Source of the DNA: Protula sp. h YS-2021
Taxonomy: Eukaryota; Annelida; Polychaeta; Sabellida; Serpulidae
Assembly (NCBI GenBank): GCA_949752745.1
Contig: OX457031.1
Span: forward strand, 48,317,257-48,381,256
Direction of reading: 5' to 3'
Length of the DNA: 64,000 bases
A program made the position numbers and the translations under genes. Below are positions 12,534-62,841 of the stretch, piece by piece (position 1 is the stretch's first letter; the number at the start of each line of letters is the position of its first letter). Under the pieces are notes generated by a model that was given only the letters and a program-made list of their open reading frames with translations, was not told the DNA's origin and did no database searches.

Positions 12534-12654
12534 CTTGATTTTAACCCAACCCATCCTTCCCCAACTAGCCTTGGCGTGTTTTACCGCCGTTTAGGGCTAA
12601 AAAGGGAATGTCGTTTCTACGAGACTAGCAGACGACGTCTCGGGCATTCTGATT

Positions 12655-12957
12655 GCATTAAGTAAAATATGAACCAATTCGCACCTTAACCCAGTTCCCT
12701 TGCTGCAAAAAAAACCGGCAGCACACAGAGTGGCGTGTTGTAGTGACGCCACGCAAAAAGGGAATGGCTATACTACGAGACTAGCAGAATGGAGGCGTCC
12801 ATGTCTCAGTCATTCTGATTGGTCGAAGGATGGATGGAAGGATAAGTGATCTCGAAATGCAACACAAAAAGTTCTTTTTTATTCTGCGTGATAAATATTA
12901 CTGGAAGGGAACCCATTAAAAGTGGAGATAAGCGAATTCAAAGCTGTTTCGAAGTAC
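12655..12957 (-). repeat. Displaced left (5') end of D1
   Basis: Reverse complement of the D3 left end (21481-21775), including ACCGGCAGCACACAG, GACGCCACGCAAAAAG and the terminal repeat down to GAAGTACAAT. Its ITR variants match 184-405, not D2 or D3. It marks where D1 resumes after the nested D2. Confidence 0.8.
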
Positions 12958-14865
12958 AATCAGTTAATAGAACAGTGTATAATTAAAATACCATGGTACA
13001 TTCAGTTGCTGTGGAAACTTCCCCAGTGAATAATGTTTCTGTGAACATTTTATAAAACATCTTGAAGACGAATAAAAAAAAGCAATGTAACAGCTGCAAG
13101 ATTTAATATTAATTGGGTTTAATAAAGCGCAGGTTTTATATCCGTTAACTGTAGTGTGAAATCGGCAAGGTATACCTGTGTCGAATGAAAGGTAAGAGAA
13201 TCATATATTAGTCATGCATGACTCGTGCAGAGTAATCAGTTACGCAGTTAAAGAACTATTGACTTCACATTAAAAGAGCACATATTAATTAAAATTATTT
13301 TACCAAGATCGAAAATAACAAAAAATATAAAGATTTCAAATATCAAGCGGAAATTTTTATTTATTAAAATAATTAATATTTTAATTTTTAATATTTATTA
13401 AATTGTTAAAAGGTTACATATAAATTCTACATATCTTACCCACAACAAACGCATAAAGTTATTAAAAGAAATAAGATTAAACTAAGAATAAATCTAAATA
13501 ATATAAAATTCAAACTGGTATAAATGCGATATCAGATGTTAGTATAACAACAATGGCCAGTTCTAATGCTGTCTTTAACTATCATTCATCACTACATCAC
13601 CAATTAGCTGAACAAATGAATAGAACACCACTGTATTTTTTTTTTTGGTATTTTATCTCTAAACAACTGCCTTTTAATTCTATTCCGTTATTCATATACA
13701 AATTCCAGCCTGCTACAAAGAAATTTACAATAAAGGTTTTAACCACTGAGACACATATTGAGTGCAAGTAAGAAAGCTGTCGCGTTTCTTTATTATCTTA
13801 AAAAAATAACAGTTTTCAAAACGCAATGAAATACTGACATCTGAAGCAATATTTTTTCTCTGATTTATTACTTACTCTTTCAAGTCAATGACCAGCGGAG
13901 AGTAGTGGCATTGAGTGGGTGTTGTTGTTTTTTTTTTTTGTTTTTTTTTTTTGAGACATTTTAACAGTGGCCCGTCATTTTTGCCCTAGCTTACTGGAGT
14001 TTCTCCTCTGAATATACTGCTCTTAGGATCACTAAAATTTTCCCATATGCAGCACTCGATGTGAAGTTGCGCACCTTCTTTGTTTTAGATGTTTTCGGCC
14101 ATATTTTAATTTTCAAGGTTAAAATACAAAATAAAAGCAGTAATTTTAACAAACACAGTCACTACGCTACCCAAAAGCCACTGAAGTTATGCGAATAAAC
14201 CGCACACATCAGAAGATGCAATTTGTGCATTCACCGGGAGTTTATGCATGCCGCAAATATGTTAAGTATAGATAGTAAAATTCTTGGTTTGGTTCAATAA
14301 GAATGCGGCGCGAATGTAAATTCTAACCTAGTAAATTAACTTTAATTTTTAACCTGCTAAATTTCAGGGAAACTATAGTTTCCCTATAACACATATAAAT
14401 TATCAACTACAGGTTGCGCACAATTCATTGCTGTTCTTTTGAATAAAGTGGAAATGTCATCATAAATGTGTCATGAGATCATGAGACCATTTGAGCAATA
14501 AATTGAACCCAACCCCGATGGTGGAATGATGCTTTCAGTAGCAAAGTAATGTTCATTTTCTAGATGGATTTAGATTTTTCAAAATGATTCTTTTTAAGTT
14601 GGCGTCTCTTTATTGGAAAATAATGACTTAATAATTTCATTTTTCTAGTTTAAATATTTAGTTTTGCAAAATAGGTCTGAAAGGTTTCAAATGTAAGAAT
14701 AGCCATACTGACAGAGATTTTTGTTATATATATAAAGATAAGCCCTTTACACTGACTGCTTCCTTCACCAATGATAGTTATATACATACATCGTTATACA
14801 TTATACATTTTTAGTACTAACACTTATTTTTTGTAAGTACAGCGTTTCCTGGACTCTAAATCTGT
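12958..14865. other. AT-rich intergenic sequence
   Basis: No supported gene. Highly A/T-rich, with short frames only (one of 72 codons at 13553-13771 that resembles nothing), a poly-T/poly-G stretch near 13930 and no recognisable transposon ends. Confidence 0.5.
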
Positions 14866-15090
14866 GATTAATTAATACCTGATCCTACAAGGCAATGATT
14901 TATAATCCCATTAATCTATATTTTGCAAGAAAAAAAAGAAACAAAAATTTTACTGGGTCATTTAAAAAGGGGATAAAAAACAAGGCTAGTTGCTTTGCAC
15001 ACAAAAAAAGAAACAAGAATTTTACTGGGTCAGTTAAAAAAGGGATAAAAAACAAGGATATATTCTTTCTGGCCTGATATATATATATAC
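14866..15090 (+). repeat. Dispersed repeat, copy 1 of 2
   Basis: TTAATACCTGATCC... through AAACAAGGATATATTC and TTTCTGGCCTGA, followed by a short TA run. The same string recurs at 16157-16300 in the same orientation, where it leads into the long (TA)n array. Within this copy an 80-base piece (AAAGAAACAAxAATTTTACTGGGTCA) is itself duplicated in tandem. Confidence 0.7.
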
Positions 15091-15097
15091 ATATATG

Positions 15098-15245
15098 TTG
15101 GGCACAGTTTTTAATTCTGCACAATTTATAAATTGTGCTGCACAGTTTTTAAATTTATAAACGGGCCGACCATTTAAAAATGGGTTGCCCATTTTTAAAT
15201 CCAAATTGCGGACAATTTTTAAATTGTCCTGCACACTTTTTAAAT
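15098..15245. repeat. Cluster of short A/T palindromes
   Basis: Several adjacent perfect or near-perfect inverted repeats, for example GCACAATTTATAAATTGTGC (15118-15137), CCATTTAAAAATGGG (15170-15184) and CAATTTTTAAATTGTCC. Each could extrude a small hairpin. Confidence 0.6.
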
Positions 15246-15539
15246 ATTTTCAATTTTTTAAGCTTTTTTTTTCTTTGGGTTTTTTTGTTTTATAATTTGT
15301 CAACAATTTACTCCTTTTATGTCTTTTATCTCAGTTCACAAGTATATTCATCTATTGTTGCAATTGCATTTCACACAAAAACTGCTCCGTATTTGATGGG
15401 TTAGAGTACTTTATAATTGCAATTTTTGTTCCGTGATTTTGTTTTTGTGCTGTGGTTCACAAGTTTGATTATCTATTGTTCCGATTCCCACTTGGTATTG
15501 AAAATACCAAATGGGGATGGATTGCTTCGAATTCTTCAC

Positions 15540-16075
15540 CTATTTTTTTTCCTCCCCCTTTTTTTTCTTCTTCCGTCGAATCGGTTTCCAGACATCTCTG
15601 AGACCGATGAAGCTAGACCAACCGAACATAGCACATGTATGGAGGGTCATCCGAAGTGGTGCACCTGATACAAATTTTTGACTTTGACCTTACTGGTCAA
15701 GGTCAAATCGCGAAAAAGGTCAATCGGTTTCCAGACATCTGCAGCAAGGCCATTGAAGCTAGAAAAGCCAAACTTGGCACATATATAAAGCGCGATGTGA
15801 TCTGAAGCAACCGATAAAAATTTTTGACCTTGACCCTGAAATCGCGAAAAACGTTATTTAAGAAAAACAGTGATTTATCTCGAAAACGGTAAGAGATAGA
15901 GCAATTCTGACCTCATTTTCGACCTCCACCCCTATACGACGATACATAAGGTATAACTTCCTGTGTCCTTGACCTCCAGGTCACTTTCAGCCCCAAACCG
16001 AAAGTTGGCCTTTATCTCGAAAACGGTCAGAGATAGAGCAAATTTTTGGCTTTGACATTACCGGTATAGTTAGTA
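15540..16075. repeat. TTGACCTTGACC-type dispersed repeat
   Basis: Repeated modules such as TTTGACCTTACTGGTCAAGG, CGGTTTCCAGACATCT (twice, about 15586 and 15725) and TATCTCGAAAACGGTxAGAG (twice, about 15873 and 16014). A diverged relative is at 54300-55100. Such GGTCA-rich repeats are widespread in mollusc genomes (recollection, not checked). No coding potential. Confidence 0.6.
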
Positions 16076-16156
16076 GTATTTAGGAGGATGTTCTACATTC
16101 AGACATGTGAAAATTGTTAACAAACTGCAATATCATCTACCTTCCGTTTTAAGTTA

Positions 16157-16400
<244 letters not shown>

Positions 16401-16454
16401 TTGTGTTTATCGAAGAAACCGAATGAGAAAGTGTTCTCTGGCTGTCACCAAAAA

Positions 16455-55542
<39,088 letters not shown>

Positions 55543-55559
55543 CTGCAAATTTAGAACAC

Positions 55560-56769
55560 AGTGAGAATATTTATTGCAAAAGAGTTATGTAGGGTACGGA
55601 GCAACAACTTTACCACTTGTTAGGTATTTATGACCACAGAGTAAACATTCGAATGTTAACCCAACGTGATATGAGCTTGCGACATCCACCTGACCACATC
55701 GCAACATTAAATCTGGTTGAAATTTGGTTGTGATTACTCTGGGTGATAACCAAAGAACCTTGTCGTTTTATCATTCACAGAAAATGGCAGCAATGACAGA
55801 GCTTTCTTAAAAAGACCAAAGTAAGCACGAAAATTATGAGAATTTCAGGAGCGTTTAAGTTTTTTCCCACCTGCTTATGGAAAATATTCATGAAAATTGA
55901 GTTCATATATACCATGCGTTACCGGGGGATCGAACAGAAGGGGTCGTTATATGGAAGAGTGACCGCGACACATTTGATTGTCACTGCCCAGAAGGCAATT
56001 TCAGACAAATATTTTCTCGGCATCTATACAACGTCTTTACAAAGTTTACACACTTTTTTGAGTGTATAGCTTACACAGTGGATTTTGAGTGTGGACATCA
56101 CCTAAAAAGCAGAATGGGGACATTGCAGATTCGAAATGACAGTACCAAGTTAACACCATACACAAATTTTCAGTGCTCTTCAACAGAGGACATGGCATTT
56201 TGTCCTCACTTGAAGGTTAGGTCCTCAGTTAAAAGGTCTGTACTTGTGTTTTCACACGATTTGTGTCCTCTGTTTGCCACTCGGACAAACTCACACACAC
56301 ACACATGCATACATGCACACACACACACATATACACACATACACACACGTACACACACACGTATGTCCAAGCGGCCAATCCAGACATCCTACAAACTCAG
56401 GACACGTTTTTCAACTTTTTTATTATTGAGTTTTCGGTAAAACTTGATATGGCATATCTAGTCTATGATCAATAGACAACTTTTAAGCGAAAAAAAATTT
56501 TTTGGTCAAACAGGGAAAAAGAAATCAACAGAAAACCGTCGAATTACGTATCCTGTCAACATAGGAAATTTATCCGGCAAACTAGGGACAAAAGCACATG
56601 TACTGAGACCTCATTTGCATAAGAAAGTAAACACAGTTTGTTTATAAACAAAGGGAGGTTTGTTTATAAACAAAGCCGATACACAACCACGTGGTAGTTT
56701 AAAAAATCATGCTAAAGCGGACAATTATTTAAAATTAATAAAATATTTTTTTTACTTTGATTCCATTTC

Positions 56770-56812
<43 letters not shown>

Positions 56813-57349
56813 TGTTTGTTCATTAATGTTAAGCGTCAAACGAGGACACTGTAAACGCACGGACCATATTTGTAAATGGTACTTCAAGAACCATATAAAT
56901 TAACGTTTCTGTGATAAAGTACTAAAAAGAACACAAATCTCAATCACCTTTGATTTACAATCATTTTCTCTGTTCATTTATAAACTTACATTTAAAAAAA
57001 ATACACACCTTTCTCTTATATACAAGCATACTTAAATAAATTAATCTCTCGAACATATATGTGGGATAAATGAAACTTTCCTTGCTACATAAATCGTGGA
57101 AAAACTAACTCTTTTGGCTATATACATATGTACATGTCGGATAAATTAAAACTGATGAAAGATTTTTAGGGCTTGAATAAATAGTTAAAAAAATATGCTA
57201 TGAAGCAAGATCACCGTGCGAAGTTAAGACATCACAGCACAAACTTTAAAAACATTTTCAACAAGAACTCGCTGCCATGAACGAATTTAAACAAAAATCC
57301 TTTTTTGGAATTTTCCAACATTTTTCTCATTGCTAAAAGGTACTGTATG
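55560..57349. other. Intron or flanking sequence with simple repeats
   Basis: Contains a (CA)n block with TATA/GCAT interruptions (56290-56362) and a short (ATT)n (56774-56812). A satellite-like remnant (GTGCGAAGTTAAGACATCAC, 57217) precedes the main array. No exon recognised. Confidence 0.5.
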
Positions 57350-60300
57350 CGGGTTTTTTCACGAAGTTAATTCCCAAACACGAACCTCGTGCCAAGATAA
57401 GACTTGAACGTCACGGCACAGCCCTCTTCCCCAAATTTAAAATTTCTACCAAGTACGCTTTCTGACCACGAAACTTAGAAACAAATTAAAACAAATGCTT
57501 GCGAGGTCAAACAGCATGATTTCATAGACACATGTTCTGACTTAACATTGGAAAACTAAAAAACCTGCCCCGTAATTTCTGAAAGCTCTTGATAAATCGA
57601 CAAAGCCGTACCACCAATCCCACCCACCAACTCCCAATATTAAATGAGAATGTGTGTCAATACACCTTTTCCTGTCTACCTAGCAAGTGCTTTGTTTAAA
57701 CCAACCGCACGAGTTTAGAGCAATAATGCCAAAACCGATGGCCCTCGATACCGACTCACAACACCACGTCCCATGTTACCACGAAGGCACTCACACTAGT
57801 AACACCATGAAAGACATCACGTTTGTCAATACACCTTTTCCTGTCTACCTAGCAAGTGCTTTGTTTAAACCAATCGCTCGAGCTTAAGTAATAACGCCAC
57901 AACCGATGGACCCCGATGCCGACTTACAACACTACGTCCCATGTTACCATGAAAACACTGACATTACTAACACCATGGAAGACATCACGTTTCACCCCCA
58001 GAAAATGCAAGGACAGAAACATTAGCATAAAAAACATGTTATACAATGAATAGCAACGAAGGAAGTGTATATTTATCCTTTCTACTTCGCTACCGTGCGC
58101 TTTGCGTCTTCAACATTTTTCCCTTCCCACTCAAGTTACACAGTTAGTCCCACACACAAACCCCATGCCAAGGTAAGACTTGAACGTCACAGCACAGCCC
58201 CCCTCCCTTAGTTTCATTTCTACCAAATACGCTTTCTGACAGCGAAACTAAAAACAATTTAAAACAAATACTCGCGAGGTCAAACGGCATGATTTCATAA
58301 AGACAGGTGTCCTGACTTAATATTGGAAAACGGAAAAACCTGCCCGTAATTTTTGAAAGCTCTTGATAAATCGACAATCCCCTACCACCAATCCCACCCA
58401 ATCACCCCCAATATTAAATGAGGATGTTTGTCAATACACCTTTTCCTGTCTACCTAGCAAGTGCTTTGTTTAAACCAACAGCACGAGTTTAAGTAACAAC
58501 GCCACAACCGATGGACCCCGATGCCGACTTACAACACTACGTCCCATGTTACCATGAAAATACTGACATTACTAACACCATGGAAGACATCACGTTTCAC
58601 CGCCAGAAAATGCAAGGACAGAAACATAAGCATAAAAAACATGTTATACAATGAATAGCAACGAAGGAAGTGTATATTTATCCTTTCTACTTCGCTACCG
58701 TGCGCTTTGCGTCTTCAACATTTTTCCCTTCCCACTCAAGTTACACAGTTAGTCTCACACACGAACCCCATGCCAAGGTAAGACTTGAACGTCACAGCAC
58801 AGCCCCGCTCCCTTACTTTTATTTCTACCAAGTACGCTATCTGACAGCGAAACTAAAAAACAATTTAAAACAAATACTCGCGAGGTCAAACGGCATGATT
58901 TCATAAAGACAGGTGTCCTGACTTAATATTGGAAAACGGAAAAACCTGCCCCGTAATTTTTGAAAGCTCTTGATTAATCGTCAATCCCCTACCACGAATC
59001 CCACCCACCCACCCCCAATATTAAATGAGGATGTTTGTCAATACACCTTTTCCTGTCTACCTAGCAAGTGCTTTGTTTAAACCAACAGCACGAGTTTAAG
59101 TAATAACGCCACAACCGATGGACCCCGATGCCGACTTACAACACTACGTCCCATGTTACCATGAAAACACTGACATTACTAACACCATGGAAGACATCAC
59201 GTTTCACCGCCAGAAAATGCAAAGACAGAAACATAAGCATAAAAAACATGTTATACAATGAATAGCAACGAAGGAAGTGTATATTTATCCTTTCTACTTC
59301 GCTACCGTGCGCTTTGCGTCTTCAACATTTTTCCCTTCCCACTCAAGTTACACAGTTAGTCCCACACACAAACCCCATGCCAAGGTAAGACTTGAACGTC
59401 ACAGCACAGCCCCCCTCCCTTAGTTTCATTTCTACCAAATACGCTATCTGACAGCGAAACTAAAAACAATTTAAAACAAATACTCGCGAGGTCAAACGGC
59501 ATGATTTCATAAAGACAGGTGTCCTGACTTAATATTGGAAAACGGAAAAACCTGCCCCGTAATTTTTGAAAGCTCTTGATAAATCGACAATCCCCTACCA
59601 CCAATCCCACCCAATCACCCCCAATATTAAATGAGGATGTTTGTCAATACACCTTTTCCTGTCTACCTAGCAAGTGCTTTGTTTAAACCAACAGCACGAG
59701 TTTAAGTAATAACGCCACAACCGATGGACCCCGATGCCGACTTACAACACTACGTCCCATGTTACCATGAAAACACTGACATTACTAACACCATGGAAGA
59801 CATCACGTTTCACCCCCAGAAAATGCAAAGACAGAAACATAAGCATAAAAAACATGTTATACAATGAATAGCAACGAAGGAAGTGTATATTTATCCTTTC
59901 TACTTCGCTACCGTGCGCTTTGCGTCTTCAACATTTTTCCCTTCCCACTCAAGTTACACAGTTATTCTCACACACGAACCCCATGCCAAGGTAAGACTTG
60001 AACGTCACAGCACAGCCCCCCTCCCTTACTTTTATTTCTACCAAGTACGCTATCTGACAGCGAAACTAAAACACTATTTAAAACAAATACTCGCGAGGTC
60101 AAACGGCATGATTTCATAAAGACAGGTGTCCTGACTTAATATTGGAAAACGGAAAAACCTGCCCCATAATTTTTGAAAGCTCTTGATTAATCGTCAATCC
60201 CCTACCACGAATCCCATCCACCCACCCCCAATATTAAATGAGGATGTTTGTCAATACACCTTTTCCTGTCTACCTAGCAAGTGCTTTGTTTAAACCAATC

Positions 60301-61219
60301 GCACGAGCTTAAGTAATAACGCCACAACCGATGGACCCCGATGCCGACTTACAACACTACGTCCCATGTTACCATGAAAACACTGACATTACTAACACCA
60401 TGGAAGACATCACGTTTCACCGCCAGAAAATGCAAAGACAGAAACATAAGCATAAAAAACATGTTATACAATGAATAGCAACGAAGGAAGTGTATATTTA
60501 TCCTTTCTACTTCGCTACCGTGCGCTTTGCGTCTTCAACATTTTTCCCTTCCCACTCAAGTTACACAGTTAGTCCCACACACAAACCCCATGCCAAGGTA
60601 AGACTTGAACGTCACAGCACAGCCCCCCTCCCTTAGTTTCATTTCTACCAAATACGCTATCTGACAGCGAAACTAAAAACAATTTAAAACAAATACTCGC
60701 GAGGTCAAACGGCATGATTTCATAAAGACAGGTGTCCTGACTTAATATTGGAAAACGGAAAAACCTGCCCCGTAATTTTTGAAAGCTCTTGATAAATCGA
60801 CAATCCCCTACCACCAATCCCACCCACCCACCCCCAATATTATATGAGGATGTTTGTCAATACACCTTTTCCTGTCTACCTAGCAAGTGCTTTGTTTAAA
60901 CCACTCGCACGAGCTTAAGTAATAACGCACAACCGATGGACCCCGATGCCGACCTACAACACTACGTCCCATGTTACCATGAAAACACTGACATTACTAA
61001 CACCATGGAAGACATCACGTTTCACCGCCAGAAAATGCAAGGACAGAAACATAAGCATAAAAAACATGTTATACAATGAATAGCAACGAAGGAAGTGTAT
61101 ATTTATCCTTTCTAATTAGCTACCGTGCGCTTTGCGTCTTCAACATTTTTCCCTTCCCACTCAAGTTACACAGTTAGCCCCACACGCGAACGCCGTGCCA
61201 AGGTAAGACTTGAACGTCA
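57350..61219. repeat. 606-bp satellite array with two-monomer higher-order structure
   Basis: GTGTATATTTATCCTTTCTA recurs at 58065, 58670, 59277, 59883, 60490 and 61095 (spacing 605-607). The first, diverged monomer is at about 57350-57900 and contains an extra duplication of about 170 bp (CACCTTTTCCTGTCTACCTA at 57663 and 57831). Type A monomers (CCCACACACAAACCCC, TAGTTTCATTTCTACCAAAT, AAATCGACAATCCCC) alternate with type B (CTCACACACGAACCCC, TACTTTTATTTCTACCAAGT, TAATCGTCAATCCCC). This gives A-B-A-B-A and a repeat of about 1213 bp. Frames of 78-84 codons on both strands recur with the unit and are not genes. Confidence 0.95.
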
Positions 61220-61450
61220 CGGACACGCCTATAACTATAACTTCCATTGCTTCCACCAATTTCTTAGGTGTTTCGGTCTCCAGTGGATCATTTTGATGCG
61301 AGAAATTCCTGTCAAGAGTTGATTTAAAAGGGGAATCCAATACCAGAAAATCTAATTTGGAGAGGCTGATATCTTCATTTTTATGCGCAGTCGGCAGGAA
61401 ATGAATATCAACAGCAATGCCTTGTTTAGCTTCCTCGTAATGCTCAGGAT
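61161..61450 (-). CDS. Candidate exon X2, possible 5' part of the START gene
   Basis: Strong acceptor (pyrimidine tract ending TTCTGTTCAG at 61453-61451). In phase 1 it opens PEHYEEAKQGIAVDIHFLPT, then SLSKLDFLVLDSPFKST and PLETETPKKLVEAMEV. It fits exactly the phase-1 donor of the exon X1 copies (ACTG + AT = Asp). The frame stays open to a TGA at 61161, but its last 20 or so codons lie in satellite DNA, so the true 3' end (donor or stop) is uncertain. Composition is hydrophilic and probably disordered. No family recognised; same strand as the START exons. Confidence 0.5.
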
Positions 61451-61719
61451 CTGAACAGAATAAACAGAAAATGCTTTGTAGTTTGATTTTTTCAACAATT
61501 TTTCTTTAAACAAAAAACGGTTTTCTCAGACACTTTCCATGATTAATGTTCAACTTTTTGTCAAAACATCTATGCGTGTTCTTCGTTTAATTTTTAGTTT
61601 TAAACTCCAGACAATGGTCTATATCTTTCAAGAATAAAACTCTAGCCGTGTCGAGTGTAAATTCATCCATCCTGTGAACATGGGATCTTTAAAACACCGA
61701 GTAACAAATTCAATCTTAC

Positions 61720-61836
61720 CAGTAGATATACGCGGCTAAGCAGGCGGATTTGTTGTCTCACCATGACCAATCACTGACGGCCCCACCTCCTGAGCTGATG
61801 GTTTGGTAGGCCTAGAAGGCACATTTTCTTCACTCC
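61720..61836 (-). CDS. Candidate exon X1a (duplicate with in-frame stop)
   Basis: Acceptor ATGCACTCAG, donor ACTG/GTAAGATT. 117 bases, phase 1 on both sides. Reads SEENVPSRPTKPSAQEVGPS, VIGHGETTNPPA, then TAG (61736-61738) where the sister exon has GAG. It is a paralogous copy of X1b with about 80% identity by eye, including about 75 bp of downstream intron. Could be a dead exon or a regulated premature-stop exon. Confidence 0.5.
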
Positions 61837-62176
61837 CTGAGTGCATAATAGTTAACTTTAAATGCTTTTGAAATAGTTCTCCGCAAAGTGATCCTTCTGT
61901 CTGGCTCCTCTTTCGAAAAAAAAACATGAGTAGGGAAACTAATGATCCAAAGACAGTTGTACTTCAATGACTGTCGTTTAGAATTAAACTCTTCAACCCT
62001 TGAATCGCCAGCAAACTCACAACAGAAGTGCGCAGAGGATCTGTGTGTCCTATATTCACATTTTATGAAAATAACTGTCGAGAAACGAATGTATCGTTTC
62101 GTGTGTGTGTTGCGTCAATTCATCCATCCTGTGAACAAGGGATCTTCCAAACACCGAATAAGAAATTTAATCTTAC

Positions 62177-62299
62177 CAGTAGATACACGCGGCTCAGCAG
62201 GCGGGTTTGTTGTCTCACCATGACCAATCGCTGACGGCCCCACGTCCTGGGCTGATGGTTTGGTAGGTCTAGATGGCGCATCTTCTTCATTGCTCGATT
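62177..62299 (-). CDS. Candidate exon X1b (acidic, Pro-rich)
   Basis: Acceptor TTGTTATAG, donor ACTG/GTAAGATT. 123 bases, phase 1 on both sides. Open reading SSNEEDAPSRPTKPSAQDVG, PSAIGHGETTNPPAEPRVST. Low-complexity linker type; no domain. Conservation of frame and splice sites against X1a argues that it is coding. Confidence 0.5.
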
Positions 62300-62745
62300 C
62301 TATAACAACATGAACTGACTATGAACTGGAAAATCCTACAATCCAAAGCAACCAACATTGAAAGTGCCTCTTGTGAAGACTGATAAAACTGAGACCTGTC
62401 CAGTATGATACTATGTCATTCAATACCAAGAACAAGTAAATAAATAAATAAATAAACTTAGAAGTAATATTATTACGAAATTGAGTTGACCCGTGGCGAA
62501 AGTGGCCAACTGGCAACAACATCAAAACAACAAGTCAAATAAACGCTCGACTGTTTATTATCAATAAGCAGGTATGAATCTAACCAACTTGAGAGACCGC
62601 GTATTTGAAAAGAAAATTGCTAAATTTGTGAACTGTTTCCTCAGATTTTCTCGTGGCAAAATTTCGCCATCAAAATTTTTTCTGGTGGCGAAATTTCAAA
62701 ACTGGTCACCGCTAATATCGAACCCTGAATAACAGAAGTTCTAAC

Positions 62746-62841
62746 CGAGAATCAAATGCGACTGGTCCCGTAACTTCAATAATTTCGTCGCTTCTTTGCA
62801 TGAGTTGGTGTATTCCTTGCTCGGCCTTTTGCAAACCTTGC
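62746..62841 (-). CDS. Tentative exon upstream of X1b
   Basis: T-rich acceptor TTTTTTTCAAG and donor CTCG/GTTAGA. The phase-1 end agrees with X1b. In that frame it reads KVCKRPSKEYTNSCKEATKL then KLRDQSHLIL. A second frame is also open (GLQKAEQGIHQLMQRSDEII), so the assignment is weak. Confidence 0.25.

Larger units (their letters stand above)
6228..12654 (+). mobile_element. D2: DIRS-type retrotransposon nested in D1
   Basis: Plus-strand copy that begins inside its own leader (equivalent to D3 22285) and ends inside its right terminal repeat (after ATTCTGATT at 12654). It therefore lacks the left repeat and the outer part of the right one. Flanking D1 sequence resumes on both sides with about 25 bases missing at the target. 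Its remaining right repeat carries the GTCGTTTCTACGAG variant seen in D3, so it belongs to the D3 subfamily. Both-end truncation plus target loss is unusual for recombinase-mediated insertion and points to repair-type capture or later deletion. Confidence 0.75.
184..12957 (-). mobile_element. D1: DIRS-type retrotransposon, interrupted by D2
   Basis: Tyrosine-recombinase (DIRS) retrotransposon read right to left. Its 3' half with the right terminal repeat, internal complementary region, recombinase, RT-RNase H and gag remnants is at 184-6227. Its 5' extremity is displaced to 12655-12957, because a second element (D2) sits in its leader at 6228-12654. The two D1 ends share private variants (for example GGCTATACTACGAG, and TGCAACACAAAAAG) that differ from D2 and D3, so they are the two ends of one element. 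DIRS elements replicate through a circle and insert with a tyrosine recombinase, so no target-site duplication is expected. D1 is non-functional: it has two gag deletions, several RT frameshifts and a frameshift before the recombinase tyrosine. Confidence 0.85.

Noticed and set aside
184..12657. Giant palindrome from head-to-head duplication of one DIRS copy
   Set aside because: D1 and D2 differ in ITR variants and in deletions, and D1's missing end lies beyond D2. Nesting explains the layout better.
13870..13930. Minus-strand exon ending at GTAAGTAATAAA near 13876
   Set aside because: The donor looks good but the sequence before it is not coding in any frame and follows a poly-A tract.
55850..56080. 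Minus-strand exon ending CATAAGCAG/GTGGGA upstream of the START exon
   Set aside because: Phase would fit but the frame is interrupted about 15 codons before the donor and shows no START or linker similarity.
57687..61322. Repeated 78-84 codon frames on both strands at 58-61 kb as a gene family
   Set aside because: They recur exactly with the satellite unit, on both strands, with no codon-level conservation beyond the DNA repeat.
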